Below are positions 30,627-39,231 of a stretch of 64,000 nt of DNA, one piece after another; positions within the stretch are counted from its first letter, which is position 1, and each line of letters starts with the position of its first letter. Made by a program: the position numbers and the translations under genes. The stretch comes from Rhodoferax sp. TH121. GTDB lineage: Bacteria; Pseudomonadota; Gammaproteobacteria; Burkholderiales; Burkholderiaceae_C. The notes under the pieces were generated by a model that saw only the letters and a list, made by a program, of their open reading frames with translations, was not told where the DNA came from and ran no database searches. The DNA is taken from the NCBI RefSeq assembly GCF_002251855.1, contig NZ_NOXW01000021.1, positions 682,001-746,000 on the forward strand, read 5' to 3'.

Positions 30627-32224
30627 CCGCGAAATGCATCATGGTGCTCGGAACCACCAGCGGCGCCGGCAAAAGCTGGCTCACCACGGCGCTGTGCCGC
30701 TACTACGCGCGCCAAGGGCTGAGAGTCGCCCCGTTCAAGGCGCAGAACATGAGCAACAACGCCCGGGTGGTGGCTTCCGCGAGCGGACAGGGTGAGATCG
30801 GGGCCGCGCAGTACTTCCAGGCGCTGGCCGCGAATGTGGTGCCCGATGTGCGCATGAACCCGCTGCTGCTCAAGCCCGAGCGAGACACGCACAGCCAGGT
30901 GGTGTTGATGGGGCAGGTGAACCTGGAGCTGAGTGCCATGCCCTGGCGCGGCCGCAGCCTCAAGGTCTGGCCGCAGATTGCGGCGGCGCTGGATGCCTTG
31001 CGCGCGGAGAACGATGTGGTGGTGATCGAGGGTGCCGGTTCACCGGCAGAGATCAACCTGGCGGCCAGCGACATCGTCAACATGCGTGTGGCCCAGCATG
31101 GCGATGCGGCCTGTTTGCTGGTGACCGACATTGACCGGGGCGGCGCCTTTGCCCACCTCTATGGCACCTGGGCGCTGTTGCCCGAGGACCAGCGGCCGTT
31201 CATCAAGGGTTTTGTGCTCAACAAGTTCCGTGGCGACGCCGCGCTCTTGGCTCCCGCGCCGCAGATGCTGCAAGACCTGACCGGCGTGCCAACAGTGGCC
31301 ACGCTCCCTATGTGGTGGCAGCACGGCTTGCCCGAGGAAGACGGCGTGTTTGACGACCGCAGTGTGGCCAAGGGGGCGGTGCGCCTGACGGTGGCCGTCA
31401 TTGCCTACCCGCGCATCAGCAATCTGGACGAGTTTCAGCCGCTCAAGAATATTCCAGGGCTCAAGCTGCAGTGGGTGCGTTCGCCGTCTGAACTGGCGGG
31501 GCTCAAAGCGACGGATTGGGTGATCTTGCCGGGCTCCAAGCACACCAGTGGCGACTTGGCTTGGTTGCGTTCGCAGGGGCTGGATGCGGCGATTGCCAAG
31601 CATGCGGGTCAGGGTGGGGCGGTGCTGGGTATTTGCGGCGGGCTGCAGATGCTGGGCGAGGCGCTGATTGATGCACACGGCATTGACGGTAATGCGCCGG
31701 GGCTGGGCTTGTTGCCGTTGGTGACGGTGTTTGCGCAGGACAAGACGGTGCGGCATACCTCGACTGCATTTCTTTCTTCATTTCGCTCGCACGCCGACGG
31801 GGGGCAGGCCGCGGACCTCATACTGCCAAACGCGCAGAAATCGGCCCCCGGCCTCCCCCCCATCGGCGTGGATCCGGGTGTGCCCGCACTTCGTCCTGAA
31901 GCTTCTCCTTGGGCCGCTTTGGCTGGTGTATCTGTGACAGGTTACGAGATTCATCACGGCCAGACCGCGCCGCATGCGGCTATGGCGGCGGCTGGCAATG
32001 CGCCTATCGCCGTGTTGCCGGACGACCTGGGCTGGACTAATCCGCAGGGCAATGTGCTGGGCCTGTACTTGCACGGCATGTTTGAAGACGCTGCGGTGTT
32101 GCAAGCCCTGTTTGGCGCGCAACTGGGCGGCACTGTGCCTACGCTGGAGACCGTGTTTGACGGCCTGGCCGATTTCGTTGCCGAGAACTTTGCGCCCGGC
32201 GTGCTGCAGGGCTTGTTGCGATAA
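30623..32224 (+). CDS. cobQ: adenosylcobyric acid synthase CobQ (CbiP)
   Basis: 533 residues. It performs four glutamine-dependent amidations. N-terminal P-loop GTTSGAGKS at about 10-18 and FKAQNMSNNARV; C-terminal class I glutaminase domain with nucleophile Cys338 (GICGGLQMLG) and GYEIHHGQT. The ATG at 30623 overlaps the preceding stop; the frame is open 460 bases further upstream as a shadow of that gene. Between KTVRHTS and GYEIH there are about 45 more residues than in Salmonella CbiP as I recall it (31760-31915), Ala/Pro-rich and apparently a late insertion. Confidence 0.93.
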   Translation: MTAKCIMVLGTTSGAGKSWLTTALCRYYARQGLRVAPFKAQNMSNNARVVASASGQGEIGAAQYFQALAANVVPDVRMNPLLLKPERDTHSQVVLMGQVNLELSAMPWRGRSLKVWPQIAAALDALRAENDVVVIEGAGSPAEINLAASDIVNMRVAQHGDAACLLVTDIDRGGAFAHLYGTWALLPEDQRPFIKGFVLNKFRGDAALLAPAPQMLQDLTGVPTVATLPMWWQHGLPEEDGVFDDRSVAKGAVRLTVAVIAYPRISNLDEFQPLKNIPGLKLQWVRSPSELAGLKATDWVILPGSKHTSGDLAWLRSQGLDAAIAKHAGQGGAVLGICGGLQMLGEALIDAHGIDGNAPGLGLLPLVTVFAQDKTVRHTSTAFLSSFRSHADGGQAADLILPNAQKSAPGLPPIGVDPGVPALRPEASPWAALAGVSVTGYEIHHGQTAPHAAMAAAGNAPIAVLPDDLGWTNPQGNVLGLYLHGMFEDAAVLQALFGAQLGGTVPTLETVFDGLADFVAENFAPGVLQGLLR

Positions 32225-32249
32225 CTTTTCTTTTTACCGAGGACACACC

Positions 32250-33338
32250 ATGACTTTTTCTTTGCCACACCTGGTCGATATCGCCGACGCATCGCTCACC
32301 GACGCACTGCAACACACGCTGAACAACAAGACCAAACCCTTGGGCTCGCTGGGCCGCCTGGAAGACGTGGCGCTGAAGATCGGCCAGATTTTGGGCAGCA
32401 CTGCACCGGTGCTGGACCAGCCGCAGATGGTGGTGTTTGCCGGGGATCATGGACTCACAGCGCGCGGCATTTCGGCCTTTCCGAGCGATGTGACCTGGCA
32501 GATGGTGGAGAACTTTCTGGCGGGAGGCGCGGCGGTGAGCGTGCTGGCCAAGCAAAACGGCATTGCGCTCACGGTGGTGGACTGCGGCGTGAAGCGCGAC
32601 TTTCTGGCGGGCCTGCCCGAAGGCGTAACGCGGCCCGGCCTGCAAGTGCGCAAGGCACCAGGGGCGGAGCGAGGTACGGCGGATTCGTCGGTCCAACCTG
32701 CCATGACCGCGGCCCAATGCGAGGCGGCGCTGCAGCACGGTGTGGAGCTGGTGAAAGGCCTGCCCGGCAATGCACTGTTGCTCGGTGAGATGGGTATTGG
32801 CAATACGTCGGCCGCGTCGCTATTGCTGGCACGCCTGTCCGGCTTGGACATTGCGGTATGTACCGGCGCTGGCACCGGACTGGATGCACCGGCCGTGCAG
32901 CGCAAGACCGAGGTGCTGCGTGCGGTGTTGGCCCGCCATGCGGATGCCACCGCGCCGCTGGATGCGCTGGCCGCCTTGGGCGGTTTTGAGATTGCGACCA
33001 TGGTGGGTGCCGTGCTGCAGGCGGCGCACGAGCGGCGTGTCATTGTGGTGGACGGCTTCATTGCCACCAGCGCCGTCGTGGTGGCGCATGCGCTGCAGCC
33101 GCTGGTGTTGCAGCGCTGTGTGTTCGCCCACCGCTCGGGCGAGCGCGGCCACGAGTTCATGCTGCAGCACCTAGGACAGCAAGGCCTGCTGGACCTGGGC
33201 TTGCGCCTGGGCGAAGGATCCGGCGCGGCGCTGGCCTGGCCGCTGCTGCAGTCGGCCTGCACCATCCTGCGCGACATGGCCAGCTTTGCCTCGGCGGGCG
33301 TGTCCGAGAAAAGCACCGCTCCTGCGGCTGCGCACTGA
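32250..33338 (+). CDS. cobT: nicotinate-nucleotide--dimethylbenzimidazole phosphoribosyltransferase CobT
   Basis: 362 residues, family length. It makes alpha-ribazole phosphate from the lower-ligand base. Landmarks: KTKPLGSLGRLE, FAGDHGLTARGISAFP, GEMGIGNTSAA, VDGFIATSA, FAHRSGERGH, and the catalytic Glu322 in LGEGSGAAL. The start follows a GAGGACA site 25 bases after cobQ. In cobN-containing pathways this enzyme is called CobU; the Salmonella name is used here. Confidence 0.95.
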   Translation: MTFSLPHLVDIADASLTDALQHTLNNKTKPLGSLGRLEDVALKIGQILGSTAPVLDQPQMVVFAGDHGLTARGISAFPSDVTWQMVENFLAGGAAVSVLAKQNGIALTVVDCGVKRDFLAGLPEGVTRPGLQVRKAPGAERGTADSSVQPAMTAAQCEAALQHGVELVKGLPGNALLLGEMGIGNTSAASLLLARLSGLDIAVCTGAGTGLDAPAVQRKTEVLRAVLARHADATAPLDALAALGGFEIATMVGAVLQAAHERRVIVVDGFIATSAVVVAHALQPLVLQRCVFAHRSGERGHEFMLQHLGQQGLLDLGLRLGEGSGAALAWPLLQSACTILRDMASFASAGVSEKSTAPAAAH

Positions 33339-33345
33339 CGCTGCC

Positions 33346-34215
33346 ATGGCCCGATTCGTCCGCCATTACCTGCTGTCGCTGCAATTCTTCACCCGCATTC
33401 CGGTGACCGGCCGGCTGGCGGATTGGGTGGGCTTTAGCCCAGCCATGCTGCGTGCCAGCGCAGCGCATTTGCCCGGTGTAGGTGTTCTGGTGGGGGGCGT
33501 GGTGGCGCTGTTCACCTGGCTGTTGCTGGCGCTGCTGCCAGCCAGCCCGTTTGCGCCGCTGGTGGCCGCCGTGCTGGGTACGGTGCTCAGTGTGCTGATC
33601 ACGGGCGCTTTCCATGAGGATGGCTTGGCCGATGTGGCCGATGGCCTGGGCGGAACGCAGAGCCGCGAGCGGGCGCTGGAGATCATGAAGGACTCCCGCG
33701 TGGGGGCCTTTGGCGCGATTGCCGTGGTGCTGGCGCTGCTGGCCAAGGTGGGTTTGCTGGCGCTCTTGGGTTCGTTGCACGGTGCGGTTTTGTGTGTGGC
33801 GCTGTTCGCGGGGCATGTGGTCTCGCGCTTCTGGCCGCTGCTCACCATCCGCCTGCTGCCGCATGTGGGCGATGCGGCCGGCTCCAAGTCCAAACCGCTG
33901 GCCGACCAGATCAGCCTGGGCAGCTTGTGGGCAGCAGTTTTTTGGTGTTTTGGGGCGCTAGCCCTCGTGCTTGCTGCGCAAGCAGCTATGGTTTTGGTAG
34001 CGAATTTTCCCGCTGTGCAAGGCTTGGTCCTGTGGTTGGGCGCCGGGGTGCTGGCCAGTGGGCTGGCCTGGCTGGGTATGTTGCGCTGGTTTGCGCGGCG
34101 GCTGCAGGGGTTTACGGGTGACTGTTTGGGCGCCACCCAGCAGGTCTGCGAACTGGCCTTTTACCTGGGCCTGGCGCTGGCCTGGGGTGCGGCGACGCGC
34201 GGTGGCCTCGCATGA
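33346..34215 (+). CDS. cobS: adenosylcobinamide-GDP ribazoletransferase CobS (CobV)
   Basis: 289 residues, membrane protein. It joins adenosylcobinamide-GDP and alpha-ribazole. Landmarks: LQFFTRIPV near the start, the Asp-rich GAFHEDGLADVADGLGG, KDSRVGAFG, and GDCLGATQQVCEL at the end. Residues 201-219 (ALALVLAAQAAMVLVA) come from R1 copy 6 and make or extend a transmembrane helix. Starts eight bases after cobT; its stop overlaps the next gene. Confidence 0.94.
   Translation: MARFVRHYLLSLQFFTRIPVTGRLADWVGFSPAMLRASAAHLPGVGVLVGGVVALFTWLLLALLPASPFAPLVAAVLGTVLSVLITGAFHEDGLADVADGLGGTQSRERALEIMKDSRVGAFGAIAVVLALLAKVGLLALLGSLHGAVLCVALFAGHVVSRFWPLLTIRLLPHVGDAAGSKSKPLADQISLGSLWAAVFWCFGALALVLAAQAAMVLVANFPAVQGLVLWLGAGVLASGLAWLGMLRWFARRLQGFTGDCLGATQQVCELAFYLGLALAWGAATRGGLA
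33946..34002 (-). repeat. dispersed repeat R1, copy 6 (inside cobS)
   Basis: Minus-strand reading: GCTACCAAAACCATAGC, TGCTTGCGCAGCAAGCACG, AGGGCTAGCGCC. Same reading phase as copies 1, 3 and 5, giving AAQAAMVLVA. Confidence 0.8.
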
Positions 34216-34766
34216 CACTGTGGGTGGTGCGCCATGCGCAGCCGCGGGTGGCACCCGGCATTTGTTATGGCGCACTAGACCTGCCGGCCGACCCCGAGGC
34301 GACCCAAACGGCAGCACAGGCACTGGCCCGGGTGCTGCCGCAAGGCGCTGTGGTGCATGTGTCGGTGCTACAAAGATGTGAGCTGCTCGCGCAATATCTA
34401 CGAGGACTAAGGCCCGATTTGACCTTTAAACCAGAGCCGCGGCTGGTGGAAATGCATTTTGGCGTGTACGAGGGCGTGGCTTGGGCCGATATCGACAAGG
34501 ACGCGATGGAAGCCTGGACAGACAACTTCTGGGCCCACCGCTTTGGCGGGCAGGAGTCGGTGGCTGAATTTATGGCCCGGGTGGAACAGGTCTGGGATGA
34601 CTGCCAGCGTGCGCGAGCGGCGGGCCAGGTGCAGGTTTGGATCACCCATGCCGGGGTGGCGCGGGCCGTGACGCTGTTGGCCCAAGGTGTGCGCAGTGTG
34701 CTGCGGGCCGACCAGTGGCCGCAGGACGCACCAGCCTTTGGCCAGTGGATGCGGGTGCGGCCCTGA
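34212..34766 (+). CDS. cobC: alpha-ribazole phosphatase-like histidine phosphatase
   Basis: 184 residues. The phosphohistidine motif is RHA (His8, VVRHAQPRV), followed by EMHFGVYEGVAW and ITHAGVAR with the second catalytic His. It lacks the usual RHGxT Gly and Thr, as do several CobC proteins. It should dephosphorylate alpha-ribazole phosphate or adenosylcobalamin phosphate. Residues 52-70 (LQRCELLAQYLRG) are encoded by R1 copy 7. Last gene of the cobalamin block; overlaps cobS by ATGA; the next gene is convergent and 20 bases away. Confidence 0.85.
   Translation: MTLWVVRHAQPRVAPGICYGALDLPADPEATQTAAQALARVLPQGAVVHVSVLQRCELLAQYLRGLRPDLTFKPEPRLVEMHFGVYEGVAWADIDKDAMEAWTDNFWAHRFGGQESVAEFMARVEQVWDDCQRARAAGQVQVWITHAGVARAVTLLAQGVRSVLRADQWPQDAPAFGQWMRVRP
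34367..34422 (+). repeat. dispersed repeat R1, copy 7 (inside the alpha-ribazole phosphatase gene)
   Basis: GCTACAAAGATGTGAGCTGC, then TCGCGCAATATCTACGAGG and ACTAAGGCCCGATTT. In frame. Confidence 0.75.
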
Positions 34767-34786
34767 GCGCTGGCCCCGTGTCGGGC

Positions 34787-35584
34787 TCAGTCTGGCATTT
34801 GCTCCATGGCCTGGCGCTCCTGCTTTTTGTAGGCAGTGCTGTTGCGCACGGTTTCCAGCGTTTTCCAGATGCGCTGGGCCAGCTCGGGCTGGGTGGCCAG
34901 CAGCTGGTGGGACAGCATCAGGTAGTACGGCTTTTCCGTCAGGGGCAGCGGTAGCTCTTCGAGCTGGCTGGCGATCTCGGGTTGGGCCATGAGCATGGTG
35001 GCATCGCTGCCGCCCATGGCAACAGCGCCCACACGGCCCACTATCAGGCGGCGTGCCAACGCCAGAGCCCCCTGGTTGCCTTCGTCCACCGGGACTCCCC
35101 AGCTACGCAGCTGCGCACCAATCGAGTAGCCCAGCTGCACACCCACGGCTCCGTCCAGGTGGCTGATGTGTTTACCATCCCACTGCACGGCAGTGCCTTT
35201 ACGTTTGAGCAGCACATAGCGGTCGGTGTGCATGCGTTTGGTGGGGTCGGCCACTTTGCCCCCGGGGTAGGCGCCGATTTCCAGCCGCTCGGTGCTAAAG
35301 CTGGCCGCAAAGGCGCCATCCACCTCGTTGGCTTGCAGACTGGCCAGGCAGCGTTTCCATGGCAGTGCCAGGTAGACGAACGGCTGGTTGAGCTGGTGGC
35401 TCACCAGTTGCAGCAGCTCGATATTGAGGCCTTTGCCGTCCTCCGTGCGCCAGGGCTGGATGGTGGCACTTTCGAAACACAGGCGCAGCGGGCCCGCAGG
35501 CGGTTTTCCCGTTTCTGTGGACAAGGCCACGCCCGCGGACAGGGCCAAGCCAAGAAAGAGGAGGGGACAGCGCAGGGTGTTCAT
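34787..35584 (-). CDS. periplasmic amino-acid-type solute-binding protein (SBP family 3)
   Basis: 265 residues from the ATG at 35584, which gives a clean signal peptide (MNTLRCPLLFLGLALSAGVA); a GTG 15 bases upstream is also in frame. The mature part has the family 3 pattern: LRLCFESATIQPW, GLNIELLQLVSHQLNQPF, DGAFAASFSTER and VGVQLGYSIG. No permease or ATPase is adjacent, so it may be an orphan binding protein or a sensor component. The ligand is unknown. Confidence 0.75.
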   Translation of the reverse strand: MNTLRCPLLFLGLALSAGVALSTETGKPPAGPLRLCFESATIQPWRTEDGKGLNIELLQLVSHQLNQPFVYLALPWKRCLASLQANEVDGAFAASFSTERLEIGAYPGGKVADPTKRMHTDRYVLLKRKGTAVQWDGKHISHLDGAVGVQLGYSIGAQLRSWGVPVDEGNQGALALARRLIVGRVGAVAMGGSDATMLMAQPEIASQLEELPLPLTEKPYYLMLSHQLLATQPELAQRIWKTLETVRNSTAYKKQERQAMEQMPD

Positions 35585-35623
35585 GCCAATCTTCAACACC
35601 GTGGCGTGGCGGCTTTCGGGGCC

Positions 35624-36445
35624 TCAGGCCAGCAGGGTGGAGACGTCGCTGAAGGTCTCCGGGTCAGGAATTCGTGTCAGCAAGGCCTCGGTATCCAGCC
35701 GCAGGGCGTCCCGTGTTGCCTGGGGCAGCTGCCGCACAGCCTGTCGCACAGTGTCGTGGTTGCCCGCCTGGTCTGCCAGCCACGCCGCCAGATGCACCAC
35801 GGCACAGAGCTTGGAGGCCTGGGCCGCAGCCAGGGTGTCCGCAGCGTGGCCCAGAGCCTGCACCACGTCTTCCGGAAAGTCCCAGCGTCTGGCGACTTCC
35901 GCTGTGATCTGGCCCTCATCAAAGCCCACCAGGGACCGCTCGCGTTGCCAGCGCTCGCCAGCTGCGGAGGGCAGTTTTTCAATCGCTTCCAGCAATTGGG
36001 GCCGGTGCTGCGCAATCATCAGCTCGCCTAGGCGCAGCATCATGGCGGTGAGCCAAGCCTGTTGCTCATCGATGTGTACCTCGGCGGCCAGAAATTTGGC
36101 ATACCCGGCACAGACCATGCTGTAGCGCCAGAACTCCAACCGATTAACGCCGGGCGGCAGCGCAAACACCTGGGCCATGCAAATGCCCAGAGCGCGGGCC
36201 CGGATTTGCGACATGCCCACCACACTGACGGCGCTGTCCAAGGTGGTGACTGATCGGGACAGGCCAAACAGCGCGCTGTTGGCCATGCGCAGCAAAGTGG
36301 CGGTGAGGGCGGGGTCCTTGGCAATCACGTCGCGCACGGTCACCACATCGGCGTCTTCGTCGTTCAGGGTGCGGATCAGTGCGTGTGCCACTTCCGGCAT
36401 GACCGGCAGCTTGACCGTTTGGATGAAGGTGCTGATGTCGGGCAT
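35624..36445 (-). CDS. HDOD-domain protein (paralog 1)
   Basis: 273 residues from the ATG at 36445 (MPDISTFIQTVKLPVMPEVA); earlier in-frame starts lie over the nth 3' end. HDOD family pattern: PEVAHALIRTLND, VIAKDPALTATLLRMANSALFG and TLDSAVSVVGMSQIRALG-type helix, without the metal-binding HD pair of true phosphohydrolases. HDOD proteins act in signalling, often with two-component or c-di-GMP systems. It is about half identical by eye to the protein encoded at 37100-37903, and nth lies between the two, all on the same strand. Confidence 0.85.
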   Translation of the reverse strand: MPDISTFIQTVKLPVMPEVAHALIRTLNDEDADVVTVRDVIAKDPALTATLLRMANSALFGLSRSVTTLDSAVSVVGMSQIRARALGICMAQVFALPPGVNRLEFWRYSMVCAGYAKFLAAEVHIDEQQAWLTAMMLRLGELMIAQHRPQLLEAIEKLPSAAGERWQRERSLVGFDEGQITAEVARRWDFPEDVVQALGHAADTLAAAQASKLCAVVHLAAWLADQAGNHDTVRQAVRQLPQATRDALRLDTEALLTRIPDPETFSDVSTLLA

Positions 36446-36455
36446 GGTGCGGGGC

Positions 36456-37100
36456 TTACCGGGTAGGAGCGGGTGTCTTGAGTGTATAGCTACAACTGGT
36501 GGACACGCTACATTGCCAGCACAGCGGCTTGCGCGCCTGGCAGACATAGCGACCATGCAGGATCAGCCAGTGGTGGGCATCTACGAGGTAGGGTGCCGGA
36601 ATGCGCTGGAGCAGTTTCTTTTCGACCTCCAGCGGCGTTGTGCCAGGTGCCAAGCCGGTGCGGTTGCCCAGACGGAAGAGGTGCGTGTCCACCGCCATGG
36701 TGGGCTCGCCAAAGGCCACGTTGAGCACCACATTGGCGGTTTTGCGGCCCACGCCGGGCAGGGCTTCCAGGGCCTCGCGGGTGCGTGGCACCTGCCCCGC
36801 GTGCTGGTCCACCAGCATCTTGCAGGTTTGCATCAGGTGTTTGGCCTTGCTGTGGTACAGACCTATGGTCTTGATGTGCTGCTCCAGGCCCTCCAGGCCC
36901 AGGGCCAGGATTTTTTGCGGGGTATTGGCCACCGCAAACAGGCGTCGCGTGGCCTTGTTCACACCAACATCGGTGGCTTGGGCCGAGAGCAGCACGGCGG
37001 CGAGCAACTCGAAGACCGAGCTGTACTCCAGTTCGGTCTGCGGATGGGGGTTGGCCGCCCGCAGGGTGGCAAAAAAAGTTTCAATGGCGGCCGGTTTCAC
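36456..37100 (-). CDS. nth: endonuclease III
   Basis: 214 residues. Helix-hairpin-helix LPGVGRKTANVV with the catalytic Lys, and the catalytic Asp in VDTHLFRLGNR; the C-terminal [4Fe-4S] cysteines appear in CQARKPLCWQCSVSTSC. It removes oxidised pyrimidines in base-excision repair. The start overlaps by one base the stop of the upstream HDOD gene, and the second HDOD gene begins 11 bases after its stop, so the three are probably co-transcribed. Confidence 0.95.
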   Translation of the reverse strand: MKPAAIETFFATLRAANPHPQTELEYSSVFELLAAVLLSAQATDVGVNKATRRLFAVANTPQKILALGLEGLEQHIKTIGLYHSKAKHLMQTCKMLVDQHAGQVPRTREALEALPGVGRKTANVVLNVAFGEPTMAVDTHLFRLGNRTGLAPGTTPLEVEKKLLQRIPAPYLVDAHHWLILHGRYVCQARKPLCWQCSVSTSCSYTLKTPAPTR

Positions 37101-37903
37101 TAGGTGGTCACATCCAGGAAGGTGCTGGTATCGGGGAAGCGGGTGCGCAGCCAGTCGGCATCCAGCCCCAGTGCGGCAATCACTTCGGCGGGCAGGCTGT
37201 CTACCGTGTCGGGGCCGGCGTTTTCGGTCTCGGCCAGCAGGCCGGCCAGGTGCATCACGGCGCCCAGGCGTGAGAAGGCCTGCTCGGTAATCGGGTCGGC
37301 TGAGCGCTGCAGTGCCTGCACCATTTGCATGGGGAAGTTCCAGCGGCGTGCCAGTTCGGCGGTGATCTGGCCTTCGGTGAAGCCGATCAGACGCTGCTCG
37401 CGCTGCCAGCGCACACCGGGCAGGTGGGGCAGTTTTTCAATTTCGCGCAGGGTGGCCGGGTCGGCCTGGGCAATCAGCAGTTCGCCCAGGCGCAGCATCA
37501 TGCCGGTGAGCCAGGCCAGTTGCCCGTCAATGCCCAGGCGGTTGGCCAACCACTGGGCATATCCAGCGCAGGCCATGCTGGAGCGCCAGAATTCCTTGCG
37601 GTCCAGATCAGGCAGGTTGGGGAAGGATTCGCTCAGGCAGGCGCCCAGCGCCAGAGTGCGCACTTTGGACATGCCCACCATGGTGATCGCATCGTCCAGT
37701 GTGCCCACACCACGTGGCAGGCCGAATTGGGCGCTGTTGGCCAGACGCAGCAGCTTGGCCGACAGCGCGGGATCCTTGGCAATCAGGTCGCGCACCTGGG
37801 GCACGGAGGTGTCGTCATCGCTCAGGGTTTGAATCAGTGCGTGGGCGACCTCCGACATCGATGGCAATTTGACGCTTGCGAAGAAAGACTCAAGGTTGAC
37901 CAT
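37100..37903 (-). CDS. HDOD-domain protein (paralog 2)
   Basis: 267 residues. MVNLESFFASVKLPSMSEVA aligns with the N-terminus of the other paralog; both share the pattern LIAKDPALSAKLLRLANSAQFG, VGTLDDAITMVGMSKVR, FWRSSMACAGYAQWLA, TGMMLRLGELLIAQ and WQREQRLIGF.EGQITAELARRW. The duplication must predate considerable divergence. It is first in the HDOD-nth-HDOD unit; the divergent spacer of 128 bases to the aminotransferase gene would hold the promoters. Confidence 0.87.
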   Translation of the reverse strand: MVNLESFFASVKLPSMSEVAHALIQTLSDDDTSVPQVRDLIAKDPALSAKLLRLANSAQFGLPRGVGTLDDAITMVGMSKVRTLALGACLSESFPNLPDLDRKEFWRSSMACAGYAQWLANRLGIDGQLAWLTGMMLRLGELLIAQADPATLREIEKLPHLPGVRWQREQRLIGFTEGQITAELARRWNFPMQMVQALQRSADPITEQAFSRLGAVMHLAGLLAETENAGPDTVDSLPAEVIAALGLDADWLRTRFPDTSTFLDVTT

Positions 37904-38031
37904 GGATTCCCCCCAAAAAAGATTGCAACACCAATCGGTGACAATTTACCCCATGCGCAGCGCGCCGGGGCCCGCTTTAGGGCCCTGCCCGCGACTAAAT
38001 TTCACGCTTCTGTCCGACGAAAGACCCGTCC

Positions 38032-39219
38032 ATGCAATTTGCCGATCGCCTCAACAACGTAGAAACCTCTGCCATCCGCGAGCTGTTCAAGCTGCTGGGC
38101 AAGCCCGGCATCATCAGTTTTGCGGGTGGTTTTCCCGATCCTGCGCTGTTTGATGTGGAGGGTATCCGCGAGTCCACCGAGGCCGTGCTCAAAAACAACC
38201 CCGGTCCGGTGCTGCAGTACGGCGCGACCGAGGGCTACCAGCCCTTGCGCGAAGGCATCAGCACCCACATGGCCAGCAAAGGGGCCACCGTGGCCCCTGA
38301 CGGCCTCATCGTCACTACCGGCAGCCAGCAGGCGCTGGACCTGATCGGCAAGACCATGATCTCGCCTGGCGACAAGGTCATCATGGAGGCGCCCACCTTT
38401 TTGGCCACCATCCAGTGCTTCCGCCTCTATGGTGCCCAGGTCATTGGCGCGCCCATCGACGCCAACGGCGTGGACGTAGACAAGCTAGAAGCGCTGATTG
38501 CCGAGCACAAACCCAAGCTGGTCTACCTGATTCCCACCTTTGGCAACCCCAGCGGCGCCATGTTGAGCCTGGAGCGGCGCAAGCGCATTCTGGAAATCGC
38601 CGTGCGTACCCAAACGCTGGTGGTGGAGGACGACCCCTATGGCGAGCTGTTTTTTGACCAAGCGCCACCACCCAGCCTGCTGGCCTTGAGCGACAGTGTG
38701 CCCGGCAGCCGCGACTGGCTGGCGCATTGCGGCAGCTTCAGCAAGGTGCTGAGCCCGGGGCTGCGCGTGGGCTGGCTGATTGCGCCCGCCGCCTTGCTGG
38801 GCCGCGCCACCATGTGCAAACAGTTCAGCGACGCCCACACCAGCAACCTCACCCAGGCCACCGCCGCCCACTACCTTACGCTGAACCGCCTGCCCACGGC
38901 CCTGAAAGCCGTGCGTGCCACCTACGCCGAGCGCGCCCGCGTGATGGCCCAATGCCTGCAGCGCGAGCTGGGCGATGCAATTGCCTTTGACCAACCCCAG
39001 GGCGGCATGTTTTTCTGGGCGCGCCTGACGGGGGCGAACGGCAAGGAGGCGAATGCCAGCGCGTTTGCCAAACGTGCCATCGACAAGCTGGTGGCTTTTG
39101 TGCCAGGCGCGCCGTTCTATGCGCACGACCCCGACCAAAGCACCTTGCGCCTGAGCTTTGCCACAGCGGATGTGGCCAAGATCGAAGAAGGCATCGGCCG
39201 CCTGGGCCAGGCCCTCTAA
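38032..39219 (+). CDS. PLP-dependent aminotransferase (2-aminoadipate / MocR-type class I)
   Basis: 395 residues. PLP lysine Lys238 in GSFSKVLSPGLRVGW; IISFAGGFPDPALFD and VLQYGATEGYQPLRE at the N-terminus place it with LysN/ARO8-like aminotransferases active on aromatic amino acids or 2-aminoadipate. The exact substrate cannot be read from sequence. It is monocistronic or paired with the following YoaK-like gene 12 bases away. Confidence 0.85.
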   Translation: MQFADRLNNVETSAIRELFKLLGKPGIISFAGGFPDPALFDVEGIRESTEAVLKNNPGPVLQYGATEGYQPLREGISTHMASKGATVAPDGLIVTTGSQQALDLIGKTMISPGDKVIMEAPTFLATIQCFRLYGAQVIGAPIDANGVDVDKLEALIAEHKPKLVYLIPTFGNPSGAMLSLERRKRILEIAVRTQTLVVEDDPYGELFFDQAPPPSLLALSDSVPGSRDWLAHCGSFSKVLSPGLRVGWLIAPAALLGRATMCKQFSDAHTSNLTQATAAHYLTLNRLPTALKAVRATYAERARVMAQCLQRELGDAIAFDQPQGGMFFWARLTGANGKEANASAFAKRAIDKLVAFVPGAPFYAHDPDQSTLRLSFATADVAKIEEGIGRLGQAL

Positions 39220-39231
39220 ACCGCGTCGCGC

